This document shows positions 21,789 to 30,048 of a stretch of 64,000 bases of DNA, piece by piece. This stretch comes from Caldilineaceae bacterium (GTDB lineage: Bacteria; Chloroflexota; Anaerolineae; Caldilineales; Caldilineaceae). Position 1 is the first letter of the stretch; each line of letters begins with the position of its first letter. The position numbers and the translations under genes are program-made. The notes below the pieces were generated by a model that saw only the letters and a program-made list of their open reading frames with translations, ran no database searches and was not told where the DNA came from. The stretch covers positions 1 to 64,000 of the forward strand of contig JAGNDO010000002.1 of assembly GCA_018003515.1 (NCBI GenBank). Reading direction: 5' to 3'.

Positions 21789-22843
21789 CGGGGGTTTCCT
21801 CCAGACATGTCCGTAAACCATAGTTCGCCCAATTCACCGTCAAAGACATCCAGGGCTTTTTGAAATCTCTGCCCATCGACGGGGAGATTATGCACAATGG
21901 TTTTACCTTCGTCGTCGAGTTCCACGGCGCGGATCTGTTCTGGCCGCAGATAGTTGAGCAATGAGACGGAATGGGTGGTGACGATAAACTGCACGGGATG
22001 ACCGCCTATGCCTTGCAGGGAGAGACGGTTGAGCAATTCCACAACCTTGTGTAAAAGCCAGGGGTGTATACCATTTTCTGGTTCTTCAAGACAAATGATG
22101 TCGGGGGTGTCTACCTCATACAGCGCCGTAAGCAAGGCTAGGATGCGCAAGGTTCCATCGGAAACGTCCGCTACCGGAACAACATACTTGGAGAATCTAT
22201 CTTTCAGCCCAAGAGCGAATCTGGTTTCCGATTTGCGTTCAAGTACGATGCCGCCCACGGTTGGAATAAGCTCCATTAATACGCTTTCAAGTTCTGAAAA
22301 ACGCTCACGGCTGTTTAACAGGATGTCGGTCAACGCATTGGCGACACCCTCGCCAGAACGTGAAAAGGGTACACTGAGATCTGCGCCTTTGGCAACGGAA
22401 TGAGGATTAAAGTCATAGATTTTAACATTGCCAAGCGCCGAAACGAGTTTTGGGTCCAATGGGAGAGAAACACTTTCCGTTGGGATAGATAATTCCATAT
22501 AGGAAGAATCGGCTCCTGCCCCATTCTTCCGCACTGTTTCCCCAAAGGCCATTTTGAATCGAAAAACATCGCTCTTGCCACGCCAAAACTTCTGGACAAT
22601 GCTAGATTCGCCAAGTTGGGATTCACTTACGATTTGGCTCAGAATTTGAAGCGAAATACCAGATGTTCCCAGATCAAGGAAAGGGTCTTCAAGATATTGA
22701 ACAAGCCTTGACCAAAAATAGACCGCTTCACAAATGTTGGACTTGCCAGACGCGTTGGGACCGATCAGGACCGTCAGCGGCTCCAGATCAATCGTGACGT
22801 CATATAAACTTTTGTAGCGTTCAATGTGGAGTTTTGTCAGCAT
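21785..22843 (-). CDS. AAA_21-type ABC/RecF-like ATPase of a two-gene module
   Basis: 352 residues. Walker A is GPNASGKS (28-35), the signature is VSDGTLR (227-233), Walker B is CLEEPENGIHP (251-261) and the switch histidine is TTHSVSLL (289-296). The N-terminus LTKLHIERYKSLYDVTIDLE is typical of the group. The start ATG 22843 has GAGG six bases upstream; the frame is open to 22921, but the added stretch overlaps the neighbour. The last codon overlaps the GTG of the DUF4276 gene, so the two proteins are made together. GC content is well below that of the flanking HerA and HAS genes. It resembles, but is distinct from, the ATPase at 2372-3508. Confidence 0.82.
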   Translation of the reverse strand: MLTKLHIERYKSLYDVTIDLEPLTVLIGPNASGKSNICEAVYFWSRLVQYLEDPFLDLGTSGISLQILSQIVSESQLGESSIVQKFWRGKSDVFRFKMAFGETVRKNGAGADSSYMELSIPTESVSLPLDPKLVSALGNVKIYDFNPHSVAKGADLSVPFSRSGEGVANALTDILLNSRERFSELESVLMELIPTVGGIVLERKSETRFALGLKDRFSKYVVPVADVSDGTLRILALLTALYEVDTPDIICLEEPENGIHPWLLHKVVELLNRLSLQGIGGHPVQFIVTTHSVSLLNYLRPEQIRAVELDDEGKTIVHNLPVDGQRFQKALDVFDGELGELWFTDMSGGNPR

Positions 22844-22890
22844 TTTGGCCTCGCAAATCACAAGGTGTTCCCAATGAAGTATTTCGCCGT

Positions 22891-23520
22891 CTACCCCGCC
22901 GGCTGCACAATACTTTTCCACGCCACATTGTTGCGCATGACCGCCAACTGGCCCGCCTGTTTCGGAAAAAGCTCGGTCAACCGGTCGATGATCTCCATCA
23001 GCAGGTGGGGAACCAACGGGTTATTCTGCCCCAGCAGGACCGAGACATAGCCTAAGCGCAGCCCTTTCCCCCCGTTGTTGTGGAAGCGGCGCAACTCCTC
23101 CCCATCCAAGCGGCGGACCGGGGCACCGACGGTGGCGGCCAAGCCGGGCACGCCCTGGCGCACGTGCCCGGACGCGTCCACCCAGCCCAGGGTGATGATG
23201 CCGACCAGGGTGGCGGTCTCCTGCAAGTAGTCCGGGGCGAAGACTTCCAACTCGTTGCGGGGGCTGAGGCGGGGGCCCAGGGAGCCGAACTCCGGGTTCA
23301 TGAGCAGGGTGTTGTAGATCACCCCGATCAATTGGCCCTGGGTTTCGCCCAAAGCATCTTCCAAGGCCACGGACACGAAGGTGCCAAAGCCGTATTCATC
23401 TGGCCGGGGGGTGACGTCGGATTCGCCGGGGTTGAAGATTTGGCACACATAGTCCACATGGGTGTTGGACTTGGCGATCTTGCCGATGATGGTCTGTTGG
23501 GCGGTCACGTAGGTATCCAT
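22891..23520 (-). CDS. HAS-barrel-like protein, possible HerA partner
   Basis: 209 residues without a signal peptide. The N-terminal part IIGKIAKSNTHVDYVCQIFN resembles the HAS-barrel domain that caps HerA-type ATPases. Further readable parts are GQLIGVIYNTLLMNPEFG and NNPLVPHLLMEIIDRLTELF. I do not know a function. The HerA gene follows on the same strand, but four genes (an ATPase/DUF4276 pair and a toxin-antitoxin pair) lie between them. The simplest reading is that this gene and HerA were once adjacent and were separated by an insertion; this is inference. Confidence 0.6.
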   Translation of the reverse strand: MDTYVTAQQTIIGKIAKSNTHVDYVCQIFNPGESDVTPRPDEYGFGTFVSVALEDALGETQGQLIGVIYNTLLMNPEFGSLGPRLSPRNELEVFAPDYLQETATLVGIITLGWVDASGHVRQGVPGLAATVGAPVRRLDGEELRRFHNNGGKGLRLGYVSVLLGQNNPLVPHLLMEIIDRLTELFPKQAGQLAVMRNNVAWKSIVQPAG

Positions 23521-23587
23521 AGCTATATAAAACCAGAACTTGTGTGCGAATGCAAACTGGATGGGTTCTGCTGCAAATTGACAGGGA

Positions 23588-23727
23588 GGGGAACTGCTAA
23601 CCCCACCCTAACCCTCCCCAGATTGGGGAGGGAACCGTTCTCGGTGACTGGCCATTTGCTCTGCGGCGATCCGGCTCCTCCCCCAATCTGGGGGAGGTTG
23701 GGAGGGGGTGGCTTGGTAGTTGACAGG
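23588..23727. repeat. Composite two-hairpin repeat, reverse copy
   Basis: AACCCCACCCTAACCCTCCC, a hairpin CCCTCCCCAGATTGGGGAGG, a 27-base variable middle, CGGCGATCCGGCTCC and a hairpin CTCCCCCAATCTGGGGGAGG. It is the reverse complement layout of 17697-17803. It fills most of the gene-free space 23521-23834. Confidence 0.75.
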
Positions 23728-23834
23728 GAGGGCCGATCTTGATACAGTCCATTTCCTCGCCACAAACGTGGCAACCTTTGCCATTATAGGCCCCCGGAGA
23801 CGGATCTGCAACCGAGCAAGAAAAGAGGAAAACC

Positions 23835-24443
23835 ATGATCAAAGCTGTGATTTTTGACGTAGGCGGGGTATTGCTTCGTACAGAGGATCCCGGCCCGCGC
23901 CGGGCGTTGGAGATTCAATATGGGCTGGCTCCGGGTCAAGCCGAAGACATGGTCTTCAACAGCCCGTTGGGGCAAGCCGCCCAGCGGGGGGAGATCACCA
24001 CCCAGGCGTTGTGGGCCGGGGCGACGGCGCGGCTTGGGCTGAACCCTGCCCAGGCCGCGGCGTTTGAGGAGGCGTTTTTTGCTGGCAGCCGCATGGACCA
24101 GGCCTTGGTCGATTTCATCCGTAGCCTGCGTCCCCGTTATCGCACGGGGATCATCAGCAACGGGCTGGACGACCTCACCTATGTGATCACCGACCTCTTT
24201 CCCATGGCCGATGCCTTTGATGTGGTGATCGGGTCCGCCGCCGAAAAGGTGATGAAGCCCGATTCCCGCATCTATCAGATCGCCCTGGACCGGCTGGGGG
24301 TGAGCGGGCCGGAGGCGGTCTTTATCGACGACTATGCCCAAAATCTTGTGGGGGCCCAGGTTTTTGGCATCCACGGCATCCATTTTGTGCCGGGGATTGA
24401 TCTGCCGGCTGAACTGGCCAAGCTCGGCGTTTGTGTGGGTTGA
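23835..24443 (+). CDS. HAD-superfamily hydrolase
   Basis: 202 residues, a subfamily IA HAD. Motif I is VIFDVGGVL (the second Asp replaced by Gly, as in several epoxide hydrolase/FIGNL-like HADs), motif II is GIISNGLDDL, motif III is KVMKPDSRIYQIAL and motif IV is AVFIDDYAQNLVGA. It probably removes phosphate from a small metabolite; the missing motif-I general acid makes catalysis uncertain. Start ATG has AAGAGGA upstream. It is convergent with the next gene, with a shared hairpin between them. Confidence 0.85.
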   Translation: MIKAVIFDVGGVLLRTEDPGPRRALEIQYGLAPGQAEDMVFNSPLGQAAQRGEITTQALWAGATARLGLNPAQAAAFEEAFFAGSRMDQALVDFIRSLRPRYRTGIISNGLDDLTYVITDLFPMADAFDVVIGSAAEKVMKPDSRIYQIALDRLGVSGPEAVFIDDYAQNLVGAQVFGIHGIHFVPGIDLPAELAKLGVCVG

Positions 24444-24448
24444 GTATC

Positions 24449-24507
24449 TTCCCGGAATGGGCCACAAACTCTTGCTTTAACCGAGAACTGCTGGCCCATT
24501 CCGGGAA
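24449..24507. terminator. Bidirectional hairpin between convergent genes
   Basis: Perfect 16-base arms TTCCCGGAATGGGCCA (24449-24464) and TGGCCCATTCCGGGAA (24492-24507) lie between two convergent stop codons. The arm sequence is shared with the large repeats at 8559-9143. Confidence 0.6.
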
Positions 24508-24517
24508 AGTGTGTCGC

Positions 24518-26029
24518 TTATGCCACCGACTTGGATTCGCTCAACGTCCGCTGCCCCTCGGCTCGCAGACGGCGTGATTCCTCAAATTCGTCGCTACTCA
24601 TGCCCACGGGTTTGTCTTCCCCGGCCATGCGGCCCAGATTCAGGCGCAGCCCCTTGAGGGTGCGGCCCAATAGATCCTTGCTGTGGCTTTGCACAAAGGT
24701 GACCACCGCGGTCTCTGGCCCCAGGGGAGCCAGGCCGAACTTGGCGGCCAACTCCTCCCGATGCAGGGCGATCCAGAGGTAGAGGTCAGTTTCCGTGTGG
24801 TGGGGGAACTGTTTGGTCAACTCCAGCCGCTGGATCTGGGTGACCACTGGGCAGTAGATCGTATCGTGCCAGCTCATCACCGCCCGTGCCCAGTCCAGAC
24901 GATCCGGGTTGCCCATGCGCTCCAACTCCTGGTTGACCAAGAACCAATGCACGCTGATGTGTTGCAGCAGGGTATCGTATTGGGCCGGGTCGGTCAGCAC
25001 CATAGGGTTGTGGGGGCGCAGATAGCTCAGGCCGGTCTCTTCCAGAAAACGGACATGGCGCTCCTTCAGGGCCAGAAACTCGTCTTTGCTCAACCCCAGC
25101 AGGGTCTCGTCCCCAAAGACCTGGTGCAGATTGAAACGCAGATCCTTCATGGCCCGGTTGATGGGCCGATCGCTGTAGACCGAGGCAAAGGTAGCCACAG
25201 CCTGCTCCGGCGGCAGGATGACCAGCCCAAAGCGTTCGACCAACTCTTCCCGATGCTCACTCAACCACAGATAGAGATCCGCCTCGGTGCGGCCAGGGAA
25301 CTCGGCCAATAGTTCGGCTTCGCGGATGGCCTGGCGCATGGGGATATAGACCGTGTCCACCCAACTGCCCACGGCGTTGGGCCAATCCAGCCGGTCATTG
25401 ACCCCTTCCCGGTCCAGATCCTGGTTGCGTAGGTATTGATGCACATGGATCTGGTTGAGGAAGGTGCCATAGCGGCCCGGCTCGGTCAGGGTCAGATCCA
25501 GATCCGGGCGCAGGCCGGACAGACCGGTTTCGGCCAGGAAGTCGGCGTATTCGGCTTTGATGATCCAGCGATCCCGCACAAAGTCGTGCGCGGTCAGCTC
25601 CACGGGCACGGTCATCTCGGTGACATAGGCCTCGATGCTGGTCAGGCCATTGGCCCGGGCCACGCTGACCCGGTGGTTGCCGTCCTGCACAAAATAAACC
25701 TCGCCGATTTTGTAGAGTTCCACCGGCGGCCAGCCTTCTTGACCGGTCATGGCGGTCTGCACGCCGGCCCAGCGCTCTTTGTTAATGGCCTCTCGGGGCA
25801 AAAATTCCGTGGTGAAGTCTCGATAGCGGCCCACGCTGCCCACAATTTGATTCAATCCTACATTGTGGGTGCCCATCTCCATGCGTTGGAAAACGTGGAA
25901 ACGTTGGGTCACTTCCTCGAAGCTGGCCAAATCGGTCTTTTCACCGGTCAGCCTGCCCAGCAGATCCCGGATCTGGGCGGCTCGGTGTTGGCGGTCATAG
26001 TTTTCGCGGGCGTTGTGTTCGTCGTTCAT
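24518..26029 (-). CDS. ParB-like (DGNHR) protein with internal duplication
   Basis: 503 residues, a paralogue of the gene at 14639-16381 without the Usp part. The ParB-like motif is YFVQDGNHRVSVARANGLTS (about 110-130), after QIVGSVGRYRDFTTEFLPRE. A helical unit of about 165 residues is present twice: ETGLSGLRPDLDLTLTEPGR with GRTEADLYLWLSEHREEL, and ETGLSYLRPHNPMVLTDPAQ with HTETDLYLWIALHREEL. The paralogue has one such unit. The unit contains a conserved DRLDW..AV.SW.DT.Y.P stretch and may bind a ligand or DNA; the function is unknown. Start ATG 26029 follows GGAG; the open frame to 26074 lacks similarity to the paralogue. Confidence 0.75.
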   Translation of the reverse strand: MNDEHNARENYDRQHRAAQIRDLLGRLTGEKTDLASFEEVTQRFHVFQRMEMGTHNVGLNQIVGSVGRYRDFTTEFLPREAINKERWAGVQTAMTGQEGWPPVELYKIGEVYFVQDGNHRVSVARANGLTSIEAYVTEMTVPVELTAHDFVRDRWIIKAEYADFLAETGLSGLRPDLDLTLTEPGRYGTFLNQIHVHQYLRNQDLDREGVNDRLDWPNAVGSWVDTVYIPMRQAIREAELLAEFPGRTEADLYLWLSEHREELVERFGLVILPPEQAVATFASVYSDRPINRAMKDLRFNLHQVFGDETLLGLSKDEFLALKERHVRFLEETGLSYLRPHNPMVLTDPAQYDTLLQHISVHWFLVNQELERMGNPDRLDWARAVMSWHDTIYCPVVTQIQRLELTKQFPHHTETDLYLWIALHREELAAKFGLAPLGPETAVVTFVQSHSKDLLGRTLKGLRLNLGRMAGEDKPVGMSSDEFEESRRLRAEGQRTLSESKSVA

Positions 26030-26317
26030 TGCAATTTCTCCAGTTTGGCACTTGGCGCACAACACACCCACCACCTCACCGGAAAGACCGCAACCGAGGC
26101 GGGGCTATCCAGAGGGTGTTTGGGGATGGGTGTGGACGGGTCGGTTCGAGCAAGCGTCACTGCGCATCGGCCAAAATTCCATACAGTTCAATGTCCAAGC
26201 CACCATGGCCCGGACCCTATAGCGTTTCGTACATCCTCTATGTTCCCCCCAAACGCCCATTTTGTCAACCCATTTTGCGTTAACGTTTGCTTAGTATTTG
26301 CTGTGCAAAGTGCTGAA

Positions 26318-26424
26318 GGGTGGGGGTCGGGGGTTGGGGGTTGGGGATTGGGGATTAGGGGTTGGGGATTGGGTCAAAACGGTCTGTCAACGCCGAATCC
26401 CTAATCCCCAATCCCCAATCCCTA
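26318..26424. repeat. Heptad (GGGGATT/AATCCCC) inverted array
   Basis: A left run of GGGGGTT, GGGGATT and GGGGATTA units faces a right run of AATCCCT and AATCCCC units, separated by about 30 bases. The right end contains the TAG stop codon (26422-26424) of the lamin-tail gene. The remaining 26030-26317 shows no gene. Confidence 0.8.
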
Positions 26425-29400
26425 TTTCTTAATCCGCACCAGATCCGACTCATAGCGGACCAAAATGCGGTAGCCGTCGTTCCAGGGGGCGGCGGTGGCG
26501 AATTGGCTGACGATGCCGGTGACTTGCCACACTTCCCCCAGGTTGACATAGGGCCGCCGCCAGGCCAGGCTGCTGCGCACGGTGACCCGCACGGACTCGG
26601 TTTCCGGGTCCGCGCCCGGATCCGCGGCCAAATAGAGACTGTCCCACCCCCAGCCGGTGATGACGCCCCGCAGGGTGACCAGGCGGCTTTCCAAAGCTTC
26701 GCCGATCTCCCCGGGCTGAACGGGCAGGGGGGCCAGGGGATCACCTGGCCCCATGCGCCAGATCTGCTCTGGGCTGTCCAGGATCAGCTCCAACTCGCCC
26801 CGAAAGGAGTCCAGGCGACCCTGGATGTCCACCCAATCCCCTTCGGCCAGGGGCGGATAGTCGCCCCGACGCAAATAGACTTGAACGCCCAGCCCGCCCA
26901 CGGACGCCCCGGCAGCCGGTTCGGCCACGTAGATGCTGGTGTTATACAGCCCCGGTGGGGCGATGATCTGGGCGCGGAAGCGCACGGTGGCATCCAGCCC
27001 GGCCAATTTGGCCGCGGCCAACGAGCCGGGGGGACCGGGGGCCTGGCCGTAATTTTCGGGCAAGCGGGTGGGGCCGGGCGTGGGGGTGATGGTGGGGGTG
27101 GGCACGGGCGTGGGCGGGGTGCTGGGGATGACCAGGGGCGCGGTGAGGGCGAAGTCCCCGTCCGGCTGGGTGGCGACCACGTAGTAGACCCCGGCGGCCA
27201 GGGGGACCGTGGGCGACCAGCGCCCATCCGCCGGGGGGAGGTCCAAAGTGACCAGGGGGCGGTCATTGCGCCACAGAGTCATGCCGGCGGGTTGGTCGGC
27301 CAAGTCGCCGTAGTGGATGTGAAAGGTGAGGGGACCGCTCAACTGTTCCACCGGGGGCAGGACCGTGCCCATCCACGCCTGATCCGTGCGCAGGGTGAGC
27401 CAGAGACCGGGCCGGTTGGTCAGCCAGCCCCGGCGGGCGGCCAGGGCCTGGAGGATGCCGGTTTGATCCGCCTGGGTGACGGCCAGCCCGCTGAAATGGG
27501 GGGCCGGGTCCACTTCGCCGGGGAGGGTGGGGTTGCTGTTGCCCGCGGGCAGCCATGCCGCGCCGGATTCCGCCCACTGCCGGGCCAGCGCAGTCCACCC
27601 CCCGGTCGCGGCCACATCGTCGCCGGGGATGGCGACGACCGCCGGGTCGGTGGGCGGGTTGGCGGAGAGCCATTGCAGCACGCCCCGGTCGCGGACATGG
27701 GCCAGTAGACCAGATTGGTCCAAGTTTGCCTGGGCGGGGGCGGCATAGACGACTGCGGATGCCCCAAGAAGATCCCCCCAAGCCCACGCCTCCACCAGCA
27801 CAGAAGCCTCCTGCCGGGGCGAGAAGGTCAGATCCGCCATCCCGGTTCTGCCCGTTTCTTCTGAAATTGGATCGGCAAGGGCTACAAAAGCCAGCCCTTG
27901 GGCATGGGCAGCGGCCAGCAGATAGCCGGGGGGCGCGGTGCCGTTGGGGGAAAAGTTGCTGCGGGCGGCCAACGTGCCCCACACGGCGCGCAGACCGGTG
28001 TCCAGATTGGGGGAGGTGTGGGACGAGGCGGGCAGCGGGGGCAGGGGGGCGAAGGGGTCGGGCGGGGCAAAGAGATAGCGGTGGCGGCCATCGGGCTGGG
28101 CGGGGAAGTCGGGACCATCTACCCGGTGCAGACCGGCATCGCTGGCCGGGCGCAGGTCCCCGGAGAGACCCAGGGCGGCGTAGTCGCCATTGGCATAGGC
28201 CACCGCATCGGCCAGCAGCCCGGCGGGGTTGAGGAGCAACACCTCGTCACCGCTGTCGTTGAGGGCCAGGCTGCCCGACGCCAGATCCGTGCGCCGGGCC
28301 AGCACGGGGATGTCCGGCTCCGTGGCCTGGATCTGGGCATCCGGCGGGCGACCCCAGCGGGTGCGGAAGACGGCCCCATTGCGGGCGATGACGAAGCGGG
28401 CATCCGGGGCCAACATTGCGCCATCGGGCAGGGCGTGCATGCCCTCGCCGTCGCCGGGGAACTCGGCATCGCCCACGGCCCAGCCGGACAGATCCAGGGG
28501 GGTGTCGCCCCGGTTGCGCAGGACGATAAACTCGTTGTCCGCGCTGCGGAAGTAGATCTCGTCAAAGATCAGCGGGCTGGGCGCGTTGACCGGTTGCCAG
28601 CGGGCCGGAGGCGTGCGGGTGGGCGTGGGGGTGGGGCTGGCGTCCGGCGGTAGCACATAAGGTTGGCCGGGGCTACCCCGATCCCCGGCGGAACCGGGCC
28701 AAACGGTCTGGGCCGTGCGCCATGCCGCCGGATCGGTGAAGTCCGCCCACTCCAGACTGGCCCCGTTTGTGACCGCAAGACCGCCATCGCCCCAGGCCAC
28801 CCGGTTTACCAGGATGCCGTTTGGGGCCAAGAGCAGCAATTCGTCGGCGGTGTTGGCCAGTTGCAGCCCGCCGCTGACCACATAATCCGCCGCCACGCCG
28901 CCATTGGTCGTCGGGTCGCCGTTGCGGGCCAGAATCACATACCCGCCCACCGGCACGGGCAGATCCGCTGTGATCACATGGCGGTCCGTGCCCTCGTCGG
29001 CCAGAATCCAGCCCTGCAAATTGACCGGGTGCGGGCCAGGATTGTGAATCTCGACCCATTCCCCATCGCTGTCCGCCACGGCTGCGGGGTTGGCCAGAAA
29101 TTCGCTGATCAGCAGGGTGGGCGGATCAGCGGGCAGGGTCGGGGTGGGGGTCGGGGTCGAGGTTGGCGAGGGGGTCGGTGTGGGAAAAGAAGTAGGGGTT
29201 AGCGTGGCGGTCAATGTGGATTCACCGGGCAGGGTCGGCGTGGCGGACAGGGTGGGCGGCGACGACGGGGTTGCCGATGGGGACGGGCTTGGGCTGGGCG
29301 AGGGGCTGGGCGAGGGGGTGGGCGTGTTCGTTGCCGGTGTCGTCCCCCCAAAGGGCTGGCCGGGGCTGCCCAGATCCCCAGCGGAACCGGGCCAGGGGGT

Positions 29401-29949
29401 GGTGGCCGCGGCCCACATCCCGCTGATGGCGCGCATCGCCTTGTTCGTTGCCGCGCCCAAATCTGTGCGTTCCAAGCTGGCCCCGTTGGGCACGGAGAGA
29501 TCCGTGCCGTCCCCCCACAGCACCCGGTCCACCTCTGCGCCGTCTGGGTCTAAAAGCAGCAATTCGTCCGTGGTGTTGGCAAGCTGCACCGCGCCGCCAT
29601 ACACATACGCCGCAGTCACCCCCCCATTGGCCGTCGGCTCTCCGTTGCGGGCCAGCACCACATAACCGCCCGGTGCAATGGTCACCTGCGCGGCGATGGT
29701 GTGGTGGTCCGAGTCGAGATCGGCCAGTATCCACCCCAGTAGATTGATCGTGTCTGGGCCGGGGTTGTGGATCTCGATCCACTCCCCCGCGCTGTCACCC
29801 ACCGCGGCTGGGTTGGCCATAAATTCGCTGATCAGCGGGCCGGCCGCGGCGAGTTGGAGGGGGGTGCGTTCTTGGGCCGTCAAGATTGGAGAGAACGCCA
29901 GAACGAGCAGGATCGATAGCGAAGCGGCCACAAATCGAGGCATAGGCAT
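26422..29949 (-). CDS. Secreted lamin-tail-domain protein with a degenerate PHP domain and OB-like tail
   Basis: 1175 residues with a signal peptide (AASLSILLVLAFSPILTAQ). Lamin-tail domains: about 35-165 (LISEFMANPAAVGDSAGEWI), about 290-420 (LISEFLANPAAVADSDGEWV) and a divergent third about 455-600 (IFDEIYFRSADNEFIVLRNR). Between the first two is a long Ser/Pro/Thr repeat linker (TPSPSPSPSPSP). From about 630 to 870 the sequence follows the PHP/CehA layout (ARSNFSPNGTAPPGYLLAAA, RRGWLTNRPGLWLTLRTDQA), but the histidines of the metal site are missing. The end is an OB-fold-like module (FRAQIIAPPGLYNTSIYVAE, then GDWVDIQGRLDSFRGELEL) and a C-terminal VTLRGVITG part. It is likely an extracellular surface protein; the catalytic function is doubtful. 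The stop lies inside a heptad array. Confidence 0.78.
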   Translation of the reverse strand: MPMPRFVAASLSILLVLAFSPILTAQERTPLQLAAAGPLISEFMANPAAVGDSAGEWIEIHNPGPDTINLLGWILADLDSDHHTIAAQVTIAPGGYVVLARNGEPTANGGVTAAYVYGGAVQLANTTDELLLLDPDGAEVDRVLWGDGTDLSVPNGASLERTDLGAATNKAMRAISGMWAAATTPWPGSAGDLGSPGQPFGGTTPATNTPTPSPSPSPSPSPSPSATPSSPPTLSATPTLPGESTLTATLTPTSFPTPTPSPTSTPTPTPTLPADPPTLLISEFLANPAAVADSDGEWVEIHNPGPHPVNLQGWILADEGTDRHVITADLPVPVGGYVILARNGDPTTNGGVAADYVVSGGLQLANTADELLLLAPNGILVNRVAWGDGGLAVTNGASLEWADFTDPAAWRTAQTVWPGSAGDRGSPGQPYVLPPDASPTPTPTRTPPARWQPVNAPSPLIFDEIYFRSADNEFIVLRNRGDTPLDLSGWAVGDAEFPGDGEGMHALPDGAMLAPDARFVIARNGAVFRTRWGRPPDAQIQATEPDIPVLARRTDLASGSLALNDSGDEVLLLNPAGLLADAVAYANGDYAALGLSGDLRPASDAGLHRVDGPDFPAQPDGRHRYLFAPPDPFAPLPPLPASSHTSPNLDTGLRAVWGTLAARSNFSPNGTAPPGYLLAAAHAQGLAFVALADPISEETGRTGMADLTFSPRQEASVLVEAWAWGDLLGASAVVYAAPAQANLDQSGLLAHVRDRGVLQWLSANPPTDPAVVAIPGDDVAATGGWTALARQWAESGAAWLPAGNSNPTLPGEVDPAPHFSGLAVTQADQTGILQALAARRGWLTNRPGLWLTLRTDQAWMGTVLPPVEQLSGPLTFHIHYGDLADQPAGMTLWRNDRPLVTLDLPPADGRWSPTVPLAAGVYYVVATQPDGDFALTAPLVIPSTPPTPVPTPTITPTPGPTRLPENYGQAPGPPGSLAAAKLAGLDATVRFRAQIIAPPGLYNTSIYVAEPAAGASVGGLGVQVYLRRGDYPPLAEGDWVDIQGRLDSFRGELELILDSPEQIWRMGPGDPLAPLPVQPGEIGEALESRLVTLRGVITGWGWDSLYLAADPGADPETESVRVTVRSSLAWRRPYVNLGEVWQVTGIVSQFATAAPWNDGYRILVRYESDLVRIKK

Positions 29950-29956
29950 AGGTCAA

Positions 29957-30015
29957 CTCCGTTTGATTGAATAAGAAAGCGAGAATGGGTCTCTATCTTA
30001 TCCAATCAAACGGAG
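29957..30015. repeat. Inverted repeat in front of the lamin-tail gene
   Basis: Arms CTCCGTTTGATTGAATAAGA (29957-29976) and TCTTATCCAATCAAACGGAG (29996-30015) match except at one position. It falls in the 5' leader of the lamin-tail gene and past the stop of the preceding one. It lacks a T-run; either a weak terminator or a leader structure. Confidence 0.6.
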
Positions 30016-30048
30016 CGGCGGTATGCGCGCTTGTGCGTATTTTTTTGC

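Noticed and set aside
20371-23520. Prophage or integrative element
   Set aside because: No integrase, structural or replication genes; only small defence-like modules.
23835-24443. Partner of the HAS-barrel gene
   Set aside because: Opposite strand and separated by a composite repeat; no sign of a shared transcript.
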